Below, in pieces: positions 44,988 through 54,440 of a stretch of 64,000 bases of DNA. A program made the position numbers and the translations under genes. The stretch covers positions 1 to 64,000 of the forward strand of contig NZ_JANYUY010000009.1 of the NCBI RefSeq assembly GCF_025060755.1, given 5' to 3'. Origin of the DNA: Paenibacillus doosanensis. GTDB taxonomy: Bacteria; Bacillota; Bacilli; Paenibacillales; NBRC-103111. The notes beneath the pieces were generated by a model, which was not told where the DNA came from, searched no databases, and was given only the letters and a program-made list of their open reading frames with translations. Position 1 is the stretch's first letter; each line of letters starts with the position of its first letter.

Positions 44988-46474
44988 ATGATATCTTCCT
45001 TTCGGCGAAAATAAAATGCAGTCAGACCGACAGCAAGCACAGTATATCCGCAGAGCACAGAGAGGCCGGCCCACGGCGCCAACGGGTAGTACCCGAATTG
45101 CGGTATATAGGGACCGATTACCTGCGGATATTGAGGAATACTCTGAAGGATAGAGAACCCGGCGGCCGGGGTAAGCTGCAAAAGCGACTTGGCTACATCT
45201 CCCAGACGGGTGGGCAAGAGATTAGCAATGATGTATGGAAGGGCAACCCCCGTGATACTGATCGTCACAGCCCATACACGTTTTCTGAACAAGACGGCGA
45301 GTGTAAAGGCAAAAATAGCGGCAAAGGCAAAAAGTAAAGCGGTGCCCAGTATGATCCGCACTTCAGTAAGGAGGCTAACCGGCAGGACGCGGCTTCCATT
45401 TGAGAGTAGAATTTGTTTGCAGATCACAACTGCAGCAATCGCCGCTAACAATCCGATAACGAAGGATACGATGCCGATCACGCAAGCTTTTGCCGCCAGG
45501 GCTCGAGCTAACCCTAATCTTGCATTTTCGGTTGTGAGAAAAAGCACTGCCACAATCATCACTGCGATTAGTCCTGCGAATGTTCCCATAAGGGAGCGTT
45601 CAACCGGCCAGCCATCTACCGCCCCAAGGGGTGCAATGTCTCCGTTGCCGTTTATGGTAAACGAGCCATCAGATTCGTTGCTGCTGCCGTATAATATGGG
45701 GTTCCCCAATCCTTTCTCTGCGCCAAAATCATCATTGCTCCATGTGCTGCTCAAACCGTCCCCCTGAACGATCACATGATCAATAACAGCGGTGGCGCTG
45801 GCAAAACGATTGGCACCGTCATCCAGTGTCACATTTCCTGGGGATGTAACGAATAGACCGATCTCTGCCGTGGAAGAAAATCCAATTAAATGCGCCGTAT
45901 CCACCTTCGTCCATTGCGTTCCGTCCATCGATTCGTAACCGGTGATGACATCGCCGGAACGTGTGAGCCGCAGCCATCGAGGGGATTCCGGACTGACATT
46001 GCCAGGAACCCCCGCCGTATCATGGATGAAGTTATACTGCATCCGAACGCCCTGTTTGCCGGTAACCATCATCGCGGCATAAGGCGATCCATGCTTGAGG
46101 CCATCCTTGATAAGGATACCTGCTTTGGCCCATGGAACGACACCATAGACCATGTACTCATCATGGTTTGGCGGCGGATAAGTAATGACACCCGTTAACG
46201 AGGTTACCCGTACTGTAATGCTGCCATCCCCGATAAGCGGCTTATGCACGAAATAGAACTTATCCGACACCGCTTCGCCATTCGGACCAATCGGAATCGT
46301 CTCGCCTTGATTCTTCATCATTGTCGAAAGGAAAAGCCCGGGAAGCACGGTGAGCAGCAATGCAATCAAGATCCCGGCCACTAAGCCGCGTGCTTTTCGA
46401 AATTTTGTCCACTCCTTTCGAAGTAATTGAAGGAAACTATCAATTCTTGTGTGTATTGCATTTTCAGTCAACAT
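44984..46474 (-). CDS. Large ABC-2 type permease with extracytoplasmic domain (496 aa)
   Basis: One N-terminal helix (about 28-52) is followed by ~240 extracytoplasmic residues, then five helices (from about 293) in an ABC-2 arrangement. The outer domain reads like a concanavalin-like/DUF1349-type beta sandwich (WLRLTRSGDVITGYESMDGT, QWTKV). Such an insert is unusual in permeases and could bind the peptide or a sugar and signal to the short-loop kinase. First gene of the six-gene minus-strand operon. Confidence 0.82.
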   Translation of the reverse strand: MLTENAIHTRIDSFLQLLRKEWTKFRKARGLVAGILIALLLTVLPGLFLSTMMKNQGETIPIGPNGEAVSDKFYFVHKPLIGDGSITVRVTSLTGVITYPPPNHDEYMVYGVVPWAKAGILIKDGLKHGSPYAAMMVTGKQGVRMQYNFIHDTAGVPGNVSPESPRWLRLTRSGDVITGYESMDGTQWTKVDTAHLIGFSSTAEIGLFVTSPGNVTLDDGANRFASATAVIDHVIVQGDGLSSTWSNDDFGAEKGLGNPILYGSSNESDGSFTINGNGDIAPLGAVDGWPVERSLMGTFAGLIAVMIVAVLFLTTENARLGLARALAAKACVIGIVSFVIGLLAAIAAVVICKQILLSNGSRVLPVSLLTEVRIILGTALLFAFAAIFAFTLAVLFRKRVWAVTISITGVALPYIIANLLPTRLGDVAKSLLQLTPAAGFSILQSIPQYPQVIGPYIPQFGYYPLAPWAGLSVLCGYTVLAVGLTAFYFRRKEDII

Positions 46475-46700
46475 AACGGTTTCTCCTTGTCCCCAGAATA
46501 ACGGTCAAGATGTTTCTTCACCTTTCTTGAAGTATCCAGGATAAAAATAAAACGCTGCATTGCAAAAAATAAACAATCGATGGTGAAATGATTAAAAATT
46601 GATAAACACGAAATCTCGAGCACCGTCAATGTCGACGGTAGGTAGGGGCTGGTTCTATTGTCGTTCTCTCTTAGACTCTCTCAAACTTCTAAGAATGAAC

Positions 46701-46745
46701 TAGCTCTTGAATCTGTCCTTGCGACGATTCAGGAGCTTTTTGCAT
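46701..46745 (+). repeat. Imperfect copy of the tRNA-Leu terminator
   Basis: TAGCTCTTGAATCTGTCC…GACGATTCAGGAGCTTTTTGCAT closely matches 36201-36245, but no tRNA lies upstream here. Similarity continues weakly for ~25 bases. Scar of an insertion or duplication. Confidence 0.65.
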
Positions 46746-46748
46746 TAT

Positions 46749-46860
46749 GGGGATTTGTAAAATGTAAGTAACAAGCTCGCACAACAGTGACGAAGATCAT
46801 GGAAGCGACTTTGTCTAAGCATGTGCTTCTTGGGAACACGGCTTGTTTGAAACAGAAATA
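46749..46860 (-). pseudogene. Tyrosine integrase C-terminal remnant
   Basis: Minus-strand codons read RQSRFHDLRHCCASLLLTF, the conserved box II (HDLRHxxASLL) of tyrosine integrases, in a frame without the rest of the domain. It lies immediately beside the duplicated terminator. Confidence 0.5.
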
Positions 46861-47009
46861 GCCGCAAATACTTTGCATGTTTACGTATGGAAGCAGGCAT
46901 TTCGCAGCTCTTTGTCGAATGGATATTATGGTGTTCCTCGTTAGTAGAGGAGGTTCCATTTGCCTTTGTTGGAAGGTAAAAAAAGCGTTCTTTGTGAAGG
47001 ATGAATCCT

Positions 47010-49604
47010 ATGTATCTTGAAAACAATCCTATTATTTTATCCAAATTAAATATTCCGGCGCCTATCTCGCAAATCGTGCCACGTGCCCGTTTGATTGCCC
47101 AAATGAACGAGGGCTTGCAGCGGCGGGCGACATTTGTCACGGCGCCCGCCGGCTATGGCAAAACGACGCTGGCGACCGCTTGGGCAAGGCTGTTAACCGT
47201 ACCGGTAGCGTGGCTGTCGCTCGATGCGAAAGATAACGATCCGGTTCGATTTTGGCACTATGTAAGCAAAGCCATAGAACAAGCTCTCGGCGGTTTATCC
47301 GCTACGAGCCAGTCTGCAGCCGCGACCTTGAGCCCTGGGCATTACGAGACATTCCTCGCTGCTTTGATTAATGATTTGAATGGTTTAAAGAAGCGGCTCG
47401 TACTGGTGTTTGACGATTGGCATGAAATATGGGACAACCATATTCTCTCGTCCGTCTCTTTTTTTCTAGAGTATTTGCCGCCGCTTGTACATATTTGTTT
47501 TGTAAGCCGGACGTATCCCCATTGGGCCAAAGCGAGATGGAGCAGCCGGGACTGGACGAATGAATTCCAAATCGATCACTTGCGCTTCGATCTTTGTGAG
47601 ACGATGGATTTTTTTCGAATATGCACGGAGCGCGAAATGCCCAGAGAACAGGTAGAACGAATTTGGGATCGAACGGAAGGATGGGTAACGGGATTAAAGC
47701 TCGCTGCTTTGTCCATGCGGTATCGTGAGAAAGAACCGGATTTTAGCGGCAAACTGTCAGGAGACAGCGGCAAGGTCGAACAATATTTACTGGAGGAAGT
47801 TTTTTCTGCTCTGGACGACGCCACCCAGAAATTTCTGATGAATGCCTCCATTCTTGAAAAAATGAATGGGCCGCTATGCGAAATGTTATCAGGGGAGACG
47901 GGCAGCGCGAGGAAATTGGCGGAGTTGGCGAGCGCCAATCTTTTTCTTGTTCCCTTGGATGAACAGGGGGATTGGTACCGGTTCCACCCGTTGTTTGGAG
48001 ATTTTTTGAAAAAGCAGCAGAAGCGTCACGATCCAAGCCGAACGAAGGATTTGTATCGTATTGCAGCCTCATGGTACGAGACGCAAGGCTTTGCCGAAGA
48101 TGCGACCGATTATTACTTAGCTGGGCAGCATTATACGGAAGCATTGCGCTTGCTCGAACAGATGAGGGCTCTGATGATTCGCAGAGAGTTTTCCACGCTG
48201 AGGGTATGGCTGGCGGCGATACCCGAATCGCTTCTCCAAGAACATCATTACCTATTCTTCTCCTACATTTACTCGTTGCTGTGGGACCATAAACCCGATC
48301 AGGCCGAAAAATATTTACAGCTTGCGGAACAATATTATGCGTCGTCTTCGGCCGACTGGGCGCCAGAAGACAAGCGGCGTTATTTAGGCAACCTTTATTA
48401 TGTAAGGAATTTCAAGGCTACCCAGTATGAAATGGATGTGGTGAAAGGGTTGGAATATATCCGTCTATCGCTGCAACACAATCCATCCGGTACGGATCTT
48501 ATTTTTGCTTCTACGCAGATGCCGTTATTTCCTTCCATTTACCGATCCTATAACGGCAAACGCGGCAGGCATCTGCCCAGAGATCTGGCGGAACCGTTCT
48601 TCCTTAGCATGATCGACTTTATGGCAACGATGGGTTTACAGGAGCCTGTTACTGTATGCTACGGTGAATTGCTGTACGAACGCAACGAATTGGACAAAGC
48701 GCTGCAATACTTGCAGGCAGGACTCCCAGAACGTATTCGGATCACTTATCAGCCGGAGAAGGTATACGTTCCGGCTTGCCTGTTCTTGTCGCGAATAAGT
48801 AAAGCCAGGCAAGATTACGCACAGGCGGCGAAATGGCTGGAGAAAGCAAGACAACATGCTTTGGAGGATCATGCGGAAGCCGCGCTCATTCTCCTCGACA
48901 TAGAAAGCGCCGCTTTGCGCCTGGACCTGGGAGATTCGTCTGCGGCCGATGAATGGTTGGCTACGTATCGGGTAGCGCCTGATGATCCCGTGTCCGTGCA
49001 TCAACTGTTCATCTACGTTTTTCTCATGAGAATATTAATCGAGAGCGGACAGAATAGGGAGGCATGGTCTTTATCGGAGAAATTGCTCGCCGTCGCGCTC
49101 AAAGATCATCGCCCGATGGACGCTTTGGATATTCAGGTGCTGCAAGCGCTCATTCTGCGGCGCATGAACAGGCCGGAGCAAGCGGTGCTGAGGCTGGAAG
49201 AGGCGCTTCAGTACGCGGAACCTGATGATTATATCCGCGTATTCGTCGACAAAGGAAAGCCGGTTGCAGAGATGTTGACGGAGTACGTCCATTTGCGTCA
49301 GAAGGGAAACATCCGGGAAAAACGCATGCCCTCGCTCGCTTACGTGCGCCGGATATTGTCCTGCTATGGCGGCGGGGTTGCTTCGTCTCTTCCAGCAGAT
49401 GTCGCATTGGAGACGCTTCTGACCAAGCGGGAGCTGGAGATTTACCGCTGCATGGAAGAAGGACTGGATAATGTCGCGATCACGGAAGCGCTTGGCATCG
49501 GGATAGGAACCGTAAAAACGCATATCAATCATATCTATAGCAAGCTTCAAGTGACCAACCGGGTAGAAGCGATCATACTGGGGAAAAAAATGCAAGGCTC
49601 ATGA
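47010..49604 (+). CDS. MalT-like LuxR-family regulator (LAL type, 864 aa)
   Basis: N-terminal STAND/NB-ARC ATPase: Walker A VTAPAGYGKTTLATAWA at about 48-64, VLVFDDWHEI as Walker B. A central TPR-like helical superhelix (about 330-760) and a C-terminal LuxR HTH (LTKRELEIYRCMEEGLDNVA … GTVKTHINHIYSKLQV) complete the MalT architecture. These regulators assemble on ligand and ATP binding. ATG 47010 follows GAAGGATG; ATG 47001 lies in that site. No sugar-use genes are adjacent; the surface protein downstream is a candidate target. Confidence 0.92.
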   Translation: MYLENNPIILSKLNIPAPISQIVPRARLIAQMNEGLQRRATFVTAPAGYGKTTLATAWARLLTVPVAWLSLDAKDNDPVRFWHYVSKAIEQALGGLSATSQSAAATLSPGHYETFLAALINDLNGLKKRLVLVFDDWHEIWDNHILSSVSFFLEYLPPLVHICFVSRTYPHWAKARWSSRDWTNEFQIDHLRFDLCETMDFFRICTEREMPREQVERIWDRTEGWVTGLKLAALSMRYREKEPDFSGKLSGDSGKVEQYLLEEVFSALDDATQKFLMNASILEKMNGPLCEMLSGETGSARKLAELASANLFLVPLDEQGDWYRFHPLFGDFLKKQQKRHDPSRTKDLYRIAASWYETQGFAEDATDYYLAGQHYTEALRLLEQMRALMIRREFSTLRVWLAAIPESLLQEHHYLFFSYIYSLLWDHKPDQAEKYLQLAEQYYASSSADWAPEDKRRYLGNLYYVRNFKATQYEMDVVKGLEYIRLSLQHNPSGTDLIFASTQMPLFPSIYRSYNGKRGRHLPRDLAEPFFLSMIDFMATMGLQEPVTVCYGELLYERNELDKALQYLQAGLPERIRITYQPEKVYVPACLFLSRISKARQDYAQAAKWLEKARQHALEDHAEAALILLDIESAALRLDLGDSSAADEWLATYRVAPDDPVSVHQLFIYVFLMRILIESGQNREAWSLSEKLLAVALKDHRPMDALDIQVLQALILRRMNRPEQAVLRLEEALQYAEPDDYIRVFVDKGKPVAEMLTEYVHLRQKGNIREKRMPSLAYVRRILSCYGGGVASSLPADVALETLLTKRELEIYRCMEEGLDNVAITEALGIGIGTVKTHINHIYSKLQVTNRVEAIILGKKMQGS

Positions 49605-49619
49605 CGTTTTATGCAAATG

Positions 49620-49645
49620 CGACCCGCCGTTGTGGCGGGTCTTTG
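49620..49645 (+). terminator. Terminator after the LuxR gene
   Basis: GACCCGCC/GGCGGGTC stem with a GTTGT loop then TTTG. Confidence 0.75.
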
Positions 49646-49868
49646 TTGTGTGTTTTTTTCTATAACCGGTTCTATAACCGGGGTTAGATTCCATCGTTCA
49701 CCGAATCATATATACTCCATTTATATCGGACACATTTCGAGAGAATGGGATACTTTCAATGATGAATGAGCAGCCGTGTGTCGAAGTTTCCCTAATAATC
49801 GAGACTCCTCCATGATCGGATTGCTTATCTAGTTCTTCTAGGTCATAAAACCAACACTATCGTTTTTT

Positions 49869-50147
49869 GTGAACCATTTGCCGGAAACCGTCCATCTTTG
49901 CATCAGTCGTACATACCCCGAATTTGATGTATCCTGGCTGGAAAGTGCTGGGAAGGTGGTCTCCGTTCTTTTAGATGTGCTTCGGTTAAATGAATGGGAA
50001 GGAAGGATGGTTTACCGGAACCGTATGCTCCTAGAATGGGATGATATGGTGATTACGGAGCTGGTACGCAAGTCAAAATGGTGGATTGCCGCTCTCAAGC
50101 CGGCCGTCCCAGCCATGCACCAAAACTATGATACGAGGGGGATTGCA
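49869..50147 (+). pseudogene. Fragment of a second MalT-like regulator
   Basis: The frame reads LPETVHLCISRTYPEFDVSW … VLRLNEWE … SKWWIAALKPA, which lines up with LPPLVHICFVSRTYPHWAKA … HLRFDLCET … EGWVTGLKLAA of the neighbouring 47010 gene. It covers ~90 residues only, is open into the surface-protein frame by chance, and lacks both ATPase and HTH. It is a decayed tandem duplicate, not part of the surface protein. Confidence 0.6.
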
Positions 50148-53100
50148 TTGAAGACCGGGAAACGAAAACTTGTCAAAACCATTATTTTCGCCATCGTGAT
50201 GGTATCCATGCTATTTTCTAATTTTTCCTTTGATCATCCATTTGCTTGGGCCTATGACAGTGCGAAAAACGCTGTACACGCCAGCGCATACACGGTTCCT
50301 TCAGGCGAGCCTGTTACGCTCTTCGCGGTAAGCGATCGGATAGGGGAACCGGGTGTGGAAACCGGGGATAAAAAAGACATCCCGACACACTTGGATTGTT
50401 ACACATGTGACCCTCAATTAGTTAACGAGGCATATCGGCAATCTCAAGCTCCCGTTACAGATGGAGACGAGCGGTATGTTCCGATAAGCCGAGCGACGGA
50501 TGAAGCTTCGGGTTCGTTCCATAATAACGGCGCCAGATCCACCGCTACGTATACGCCAACAACTATAGGCCTCGATAACGTAACTATGGGGTTTGACAAA
50601 CAACAATGGGTTGCAGGTCAATGGACGGATGTGAATAAAGGCCAGGATGCCAAACCGATTACCGGATTGACGAACGGAACGAACTATGCGGTTGCAGTCA
50701 AGGCTGTCGATGCAGCAGGAAATGCCAGCGATTTCTCTAATGCAGCCACGGCGGCACCGGGAGCATCAAGTGATGGAGGATTTGCCGGAGGCAGCGGGAC
50801 GCCGCAAGACCCGTGGTTAGTCACGACGCCGGGACAGTTGAATGCGATCCGCGACAATCTGTCGGGCCATTACAAGCTGGGCAACGACATCGATCTGACC
50901 CTAGAGACAGGAGATCCGCTTGGGCAATTTTATGATGGAGGCCAGGGCTGGGAGCCGATCGGTACGGAGAGTCAACGTTTTACCGGTACATTCGACGGCG
51001 ATGGGCATAAGGTCATCGGGCTCTCTATCAATCGCTCTTCGGAAGCGGAAATCGGACTGTTCGGTTCTGTCGGCAACGGCGGTGCTGTTCGCAATGTGGG
51101 ACTGAAGGACGGCTCCGTCAGAGGCGGTGACTATACTGGCGGGCTGGTGGGATATAACGTTAACGGTACGATAGAGAATACTTATTCGACGGTGAGCGTG
51201 AACGGCAACGAAAAGGTCGGCGGATTGGTAGGACAAAATGACAACCGCGGCTTGGTGAAGCAGTCATATGCCATCGGTAACGTCACCGGTCTAGGTACCG
51301 TCGGCGGACTGGTGGGACGCAATGACAACTCAAGTACGGTGAGCCAATCTTACGCCACCGGTTCCGTGAATGGCCAGTACGAAGTTGGCGGACTCGTGGG
51401 CAGGCATTATGGCAGCATCGGTTATTCTTACGCCGTTGGCCGCGTGACGGGAGGCACGGATGTCGGAGGGCTGGTTGGAAGGTCTTTCGGACCCACGATA
51501 ACCTCCAGCTTTTATAATAGCGAAACGACCGGACAATCCGGCACTGGAACTTCCAAAACGACCGCCGAGATGCGAACCAAATCCACCTTTACAATGGCCG
51601 GTTGGGATTTCGATCATGTATGGGGTATGAATTCGTTGATCAACAATGGGTATCCGGTTTTGGTACCGCCTTACATCGTTACCTACGACGAGAACGGGGC
51701 GACCGAGGGAAGCGTGCCGAAGGACGGCCGGACGTATAAACCGGATGAATCCGTTACGGTACAAGGCAATTCGGGGAATTTGGCGAGAGAAGGCTACTCG
51801 TTCGTCGGGTGGAGTCTTACCTCCGACGGCAGCGGAGCAAGTTATGTTGAGGAGAACATCTTTACGATGGGATCGTCCAACGTGACGCTGTTCGCGAAGT
51901 GGACGCCAAACGGCACGATCGATCCGACGACGGGGAGCTTTGACAAGTATGCGCCTGCCGATGTGACAACGACGTTGGCGGTATATGGGAACACGCTGAT
52001 CGGCATCCGCAATGACGATAAGGTCTTAAGCGAGACCGCCGATTATACCGTATTGGGGAATACGGTAACGATCAAGAAGGAGTATTTGACGACCCAGCCG
52101 GTAGGCGAGGCGGAGCTGACGTTCACCTTCAGCGCGGGGCCTGCACAGACGCTGAAGATTACCGTCACGGATACGACTCCGCCGCCAACAGCTCCGCCAG
52201 CACCCACCGGTTTACAGGCTGCCGCCGGGGAAGGGAAAGTCAATCTGACATGGGAAGCGGTTGAAGGGGCGGAATCCTACAGGGTGTTCAAGTATGAAGG
52301 CGCGGAAGCGCCAGCCGATTCTGGCGAATGGACTCTTATCAATGATCATGAGCAGACAGAACCTGCTTATCTGGTTGACAATTTGGCTGCCGGAAAACAA
52401 TATTGGTTTGCGGCAGCTGCCGTAAGAAGCGGGAAAGAAAGCGGACTTTCGGAGCCTGCATCTGCAATGCCCTATACGACTGTAACGGAGGTCGTGCCTC
52501 ATGAGGACATCAAGGTTGGCAAAGGCATCGCCCTGGAGCTGCTAAAGAATCGTTTTCCGGAGAAAGTCCAAGTTCATGTAAAGAGCTTGCTTTCCCTCGA
52601 TTTGAACGTGGATTGGGATTTGGAGCATACCGACTATAATCCGGATCAAGCGGGGACCTATAAGGTGACCGGCCAATTGCAATTACCGGCATATGTTCGT
52701 AACCCGCAATCCTTGCAAGTGGAGCTGTCTGTTCTCGTGCTCGCGAATGCAAATGCGCGATTAAGCGGCATTTACCTGGACGATGAGCCTCTGCAAGGGT
52801 TTCTTCCCGACCTCTTCACCTATACCATCGAGGTTCCTTATGAAACGGAGCGAGTGACGGTTACGGCGGCAACTTACGATGCAGCGGCCACCTATGAAGT
52901 GTTTGGCGGCAATCTTCAATTGCTTAAGGTTGGGCATAATTCGATGAACATCCTTGTCACAGCAGAAGATCAGAAGGAACAAACAACTTACATAATCAAC
53001 GTAGACCGCAAACCGGATACCGAACCGCCGCAATGGCCGGAGGGCAGCGAGCTGATCGTTTCGGACATCACGAGAAATAGCGTGAAGCTGTCCTGGCCAA

Positions 53101-54206
53101 CGGCGACGGATAACTTGGGAGTGGCGGGCTACCTGATCGATGTCGATGGAAAGGAGCGTACGACGGTAAGCGGGAACGTATACGCAACTATCGTCGACAG
53201 CCTGACGGCCAATACGATGTACACGTTCAAAGTCACGGCTTATGACGCGGCGGCTAACGAAGGTGCGCCACTAAGCAGGCAAGCAATGACAGTCCGATCT
53301 TCGAAAAGAGGCGGCGGTTCCGGAGGCAGTAGTTCCGAAGAAGAGCGGGAGTTATCCAGTAACGCTGACCTGGAAGAGTTGCAGGTATGGTATAAGGATA
53401 AGAAGCTGGAACTCAGCCCATCGTTTGCTGCCGATACGACGAGTTATACAGCCCGAACGGAGGCCGGGCAGGTCGAAATTGCGGCAAAACCGGCGTACTT
53501 CGCGGCGAAAGTGATGTTAAAGGATAAGTTGTTCACGGACAGAACCAAGGTAGATCTGGAGGAAGGCGACAATAAGCTGCTGTTGATCGTAGAGGCGGAG
53601 AATGGAAGCAAGAAGGAGTATACGCTGACCGTTCGCCGCGAAACACCACAGACATCGGAACCGATCGTCCATTTTACCGACATCGCCGGACACTGGGCGG
53701 AGAGCGACATCAAACGCGCCGCGGCGAAAGGCATCGTCAGTGGTTATCCGGAAGGAGCATTCAAACCGAGTGATCCCGTCACCCGCGCCGAGTTTACGGT
53801 TATGCTGGCAGGTGCTATAAAACTGGATGGACAAGGGGCCACGCTGACATTCGCCGATCAAAATCAAATCGGTGAATGGGCAAAGCAGGCGATTGCACGG
53901 GCGGTGGAATCGGGTATTGTAAATGGATATGCCGACGGCAGCTTCCGTTCGAATGACCCCATTACCCGTGCTGAGATGGCAGTCATGATCGCCCGGGCGC
54001 TCAAGCTACAAAATGGCGCCCATGCATCGACCGGCTTTGCTGACGACGAGGCAATTCCGCAATGGGCAAAAGGCGCGACAGAAGCGATTCGTGAGCTCGG
54101 CATCGTGGATGGCCGCGGCCAGAACCGGTTTGTACCGAATGAAAATGCGACGCGAGTGGAAGCGGCGATCATGCTGCTACGAATGCTCGATCACAAGGAA
54201 GATTAA
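50148..54206 (+). CDS. Multidomain SLH surface protein (1352 aa)
   Basis: TTG 50148 follows CGAGGGGG and starts a signal peptide (MKTGKRKLVKTIIFAIVMVS). Domains in order: a fibronectin-III-like piece (…LTNGTNYAVAVKAVDAAGNA), four to five GLUG repeats (GGLVGQNDN, GGLVGRNDN, GGLVGRHY, GGLVGRSF), an InlB/Listeria-Bacteroides repeat (YDENGATEG … GYSFVGWSL … FAKW), an X2-like Ig domain (GSFDKYAPADVTTTL), fibronectin III, Ig-like, two cadherin-like beta-sandwich domains separated by fibronectin III, and three C-terminal SLH domains (TDIAGHWAESDIKRA; IGEWAKQAIARAVE; IPQWAKGATEAIRE) that bind secondary cell-wall polymer. Adhesin or S-layer-associated role. Upstream codons in the same frame are excluded as a pseudogene. 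Confidence 0.9.
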   Translation: MKTGKRKLVKTIIFAIVMVSMLFSNFSFDHPFAWAYDSAKNAVHASAYTVPSGEPVTLFAVSDRIGEPGVETGDKKDIPTHLDCYTCDPQLVNEAYRQSQAPVTDGDERYVPISRATDEASGSFHNNGARSTATYTPTTIGLDNVTMGFDKQQWVAGQWTDVNKGQDAKPITGLTNGTNYAVAVKAVDAAGNASDFSNAATAAPGASSDGGFAGGSGTPQDPWLVTTPGQLNAIRDNLSGHYKLGNDIDLTLETGDPLGQFYDGGQGWEPIGTESQRFTGTFDGDGHKVIGLSINRSSEAEIGLFGSVGNGGAVRNVGLKDGSVRGGDYTGGLVGYNVNGTIENTYSTVSVNGNEKVGGLVGQNDNRGLVKQSYAIGNVTGLGTVGGLVGRNDNSSTVSQSYATGSVNGQYEVGGLVGRHYGSIGYSYAVGRVTGGTDVGGLVGRSFGPTITSSFYNSETTGQSGTGTSKTTAEMRTKSTFTMAGWDFDHVWGMNSLINNGYPVLVPPYIVTYDENGATEGSVPKDGRTYKPDESVTVQGNSGNLAREGYSFVGWSLTSDGSGASYVEENIFTMGSSNVTLFAKWTPNGTIDPTTGSFDKYAPADVTTTLAVYGNTLIGIRNDDKVLSETADYTVLGNTVTIKKEYLTTQPVGEAELTFTFSAGPAQTLKITVTDTTPPPTAPPAPTGLQAAAGEGKVNLTWEAVEGAESYRVFKYEGAEAPADSGEWTLINDHEQTEPAYLVDNLAAGKQYWFAAAAVRSGKESGLSEPASAMPYTTVTEVVPHEDIKVGKGIALELLKNRFPEKVQVHVKSLLSLDLNVDWDLEHTDYNPDQAGTYKVTGQLQLPAYVRNPQSLQVELSVLVLANANARLSGIYLDDEPLQGFLPDLFTYTIEVPYETERVTVTAATYDAAATYEVFGGNLQLLKVGHNSMNILVTAEDQKEQTTYIINVDRKPDTEPPQWPEGSELIVSDITRNSVKLSWPTATDNLGVAGYLIDVDGKERTTVSGNVYATIVDSLTANTMYTFKVTAYDAAANEGAPLSRQAMTVRSSKRGGGSGGSSSEEERELSSNADLEELQVWYKDKKLELSPSFAADTTSYTARTEAGQVEIAAKPAYFAAKVMLKDKLFTDRTKVDLEEGDNKLLLIVEAENGSKKEYTLTVRRETPQTSEPIVHFTDIAGHWAESDIKRAAAKGIVSGYPEGAFKPSDPVTRAEFTVMLAGAIKLDGQGATLTFADQNQIGEWAKQAIARAVESGIVNGYADGSFRSNDPITRAEMAVMIARALKLQNGAHASTGFADDEAIPQWAKGATEAIRELGIVDGRGQNRFVPNENATRVEAAIMLLRMLDHKED

Positions 54207-54399
54207 TAATGGGATGAATGCCTGTGGGGGAGAAAAAACCTTTTTCGAATTGCGCCTGGGCCGACAAAATCCTTGAACTGAGGGTTGGAAGGAAGATCAT
54301 TACATGGCAAGTGGGGATACCCGCCCGGGCCCGAAATTAAACCGAGTTCTCAACGCATCAGATCGGGCAGAGAAAGAAGTGGCATTGTAATCTAAAATA

Positions 54400-54440
54400 G
54401 AAGGAGGCTGTAGCCAGGCTACAGCCTCCTTCTTTATTTT
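54400..54440. terminator. Strong bidirectional terminator
   Basis: Perfect 15-bp stem GAAGGAGGCTGTAGC with its complement and a three-base loop, then TTTATTTTT; between the surface-protein gene and the convergent receptor. Confidence 0.9.

Larger units (their letters stand above)
46475..47009. other. Intergenic region with duplicated terminator and integrase scrap
   Basis: Divergent region between the ABC operon and the LuxR gene. Besides the two listed remnants nothing is supported; promoters for both sides are expected here. Confidence 0.5.

Noticed and set aside
49869-54206. 1445-aa surface protein starting at 49869
   Set aside because: The first 93 codons match a MalT-like regulator fragment; a TTG with a good ribosome site and signal peptide starts at 50148.
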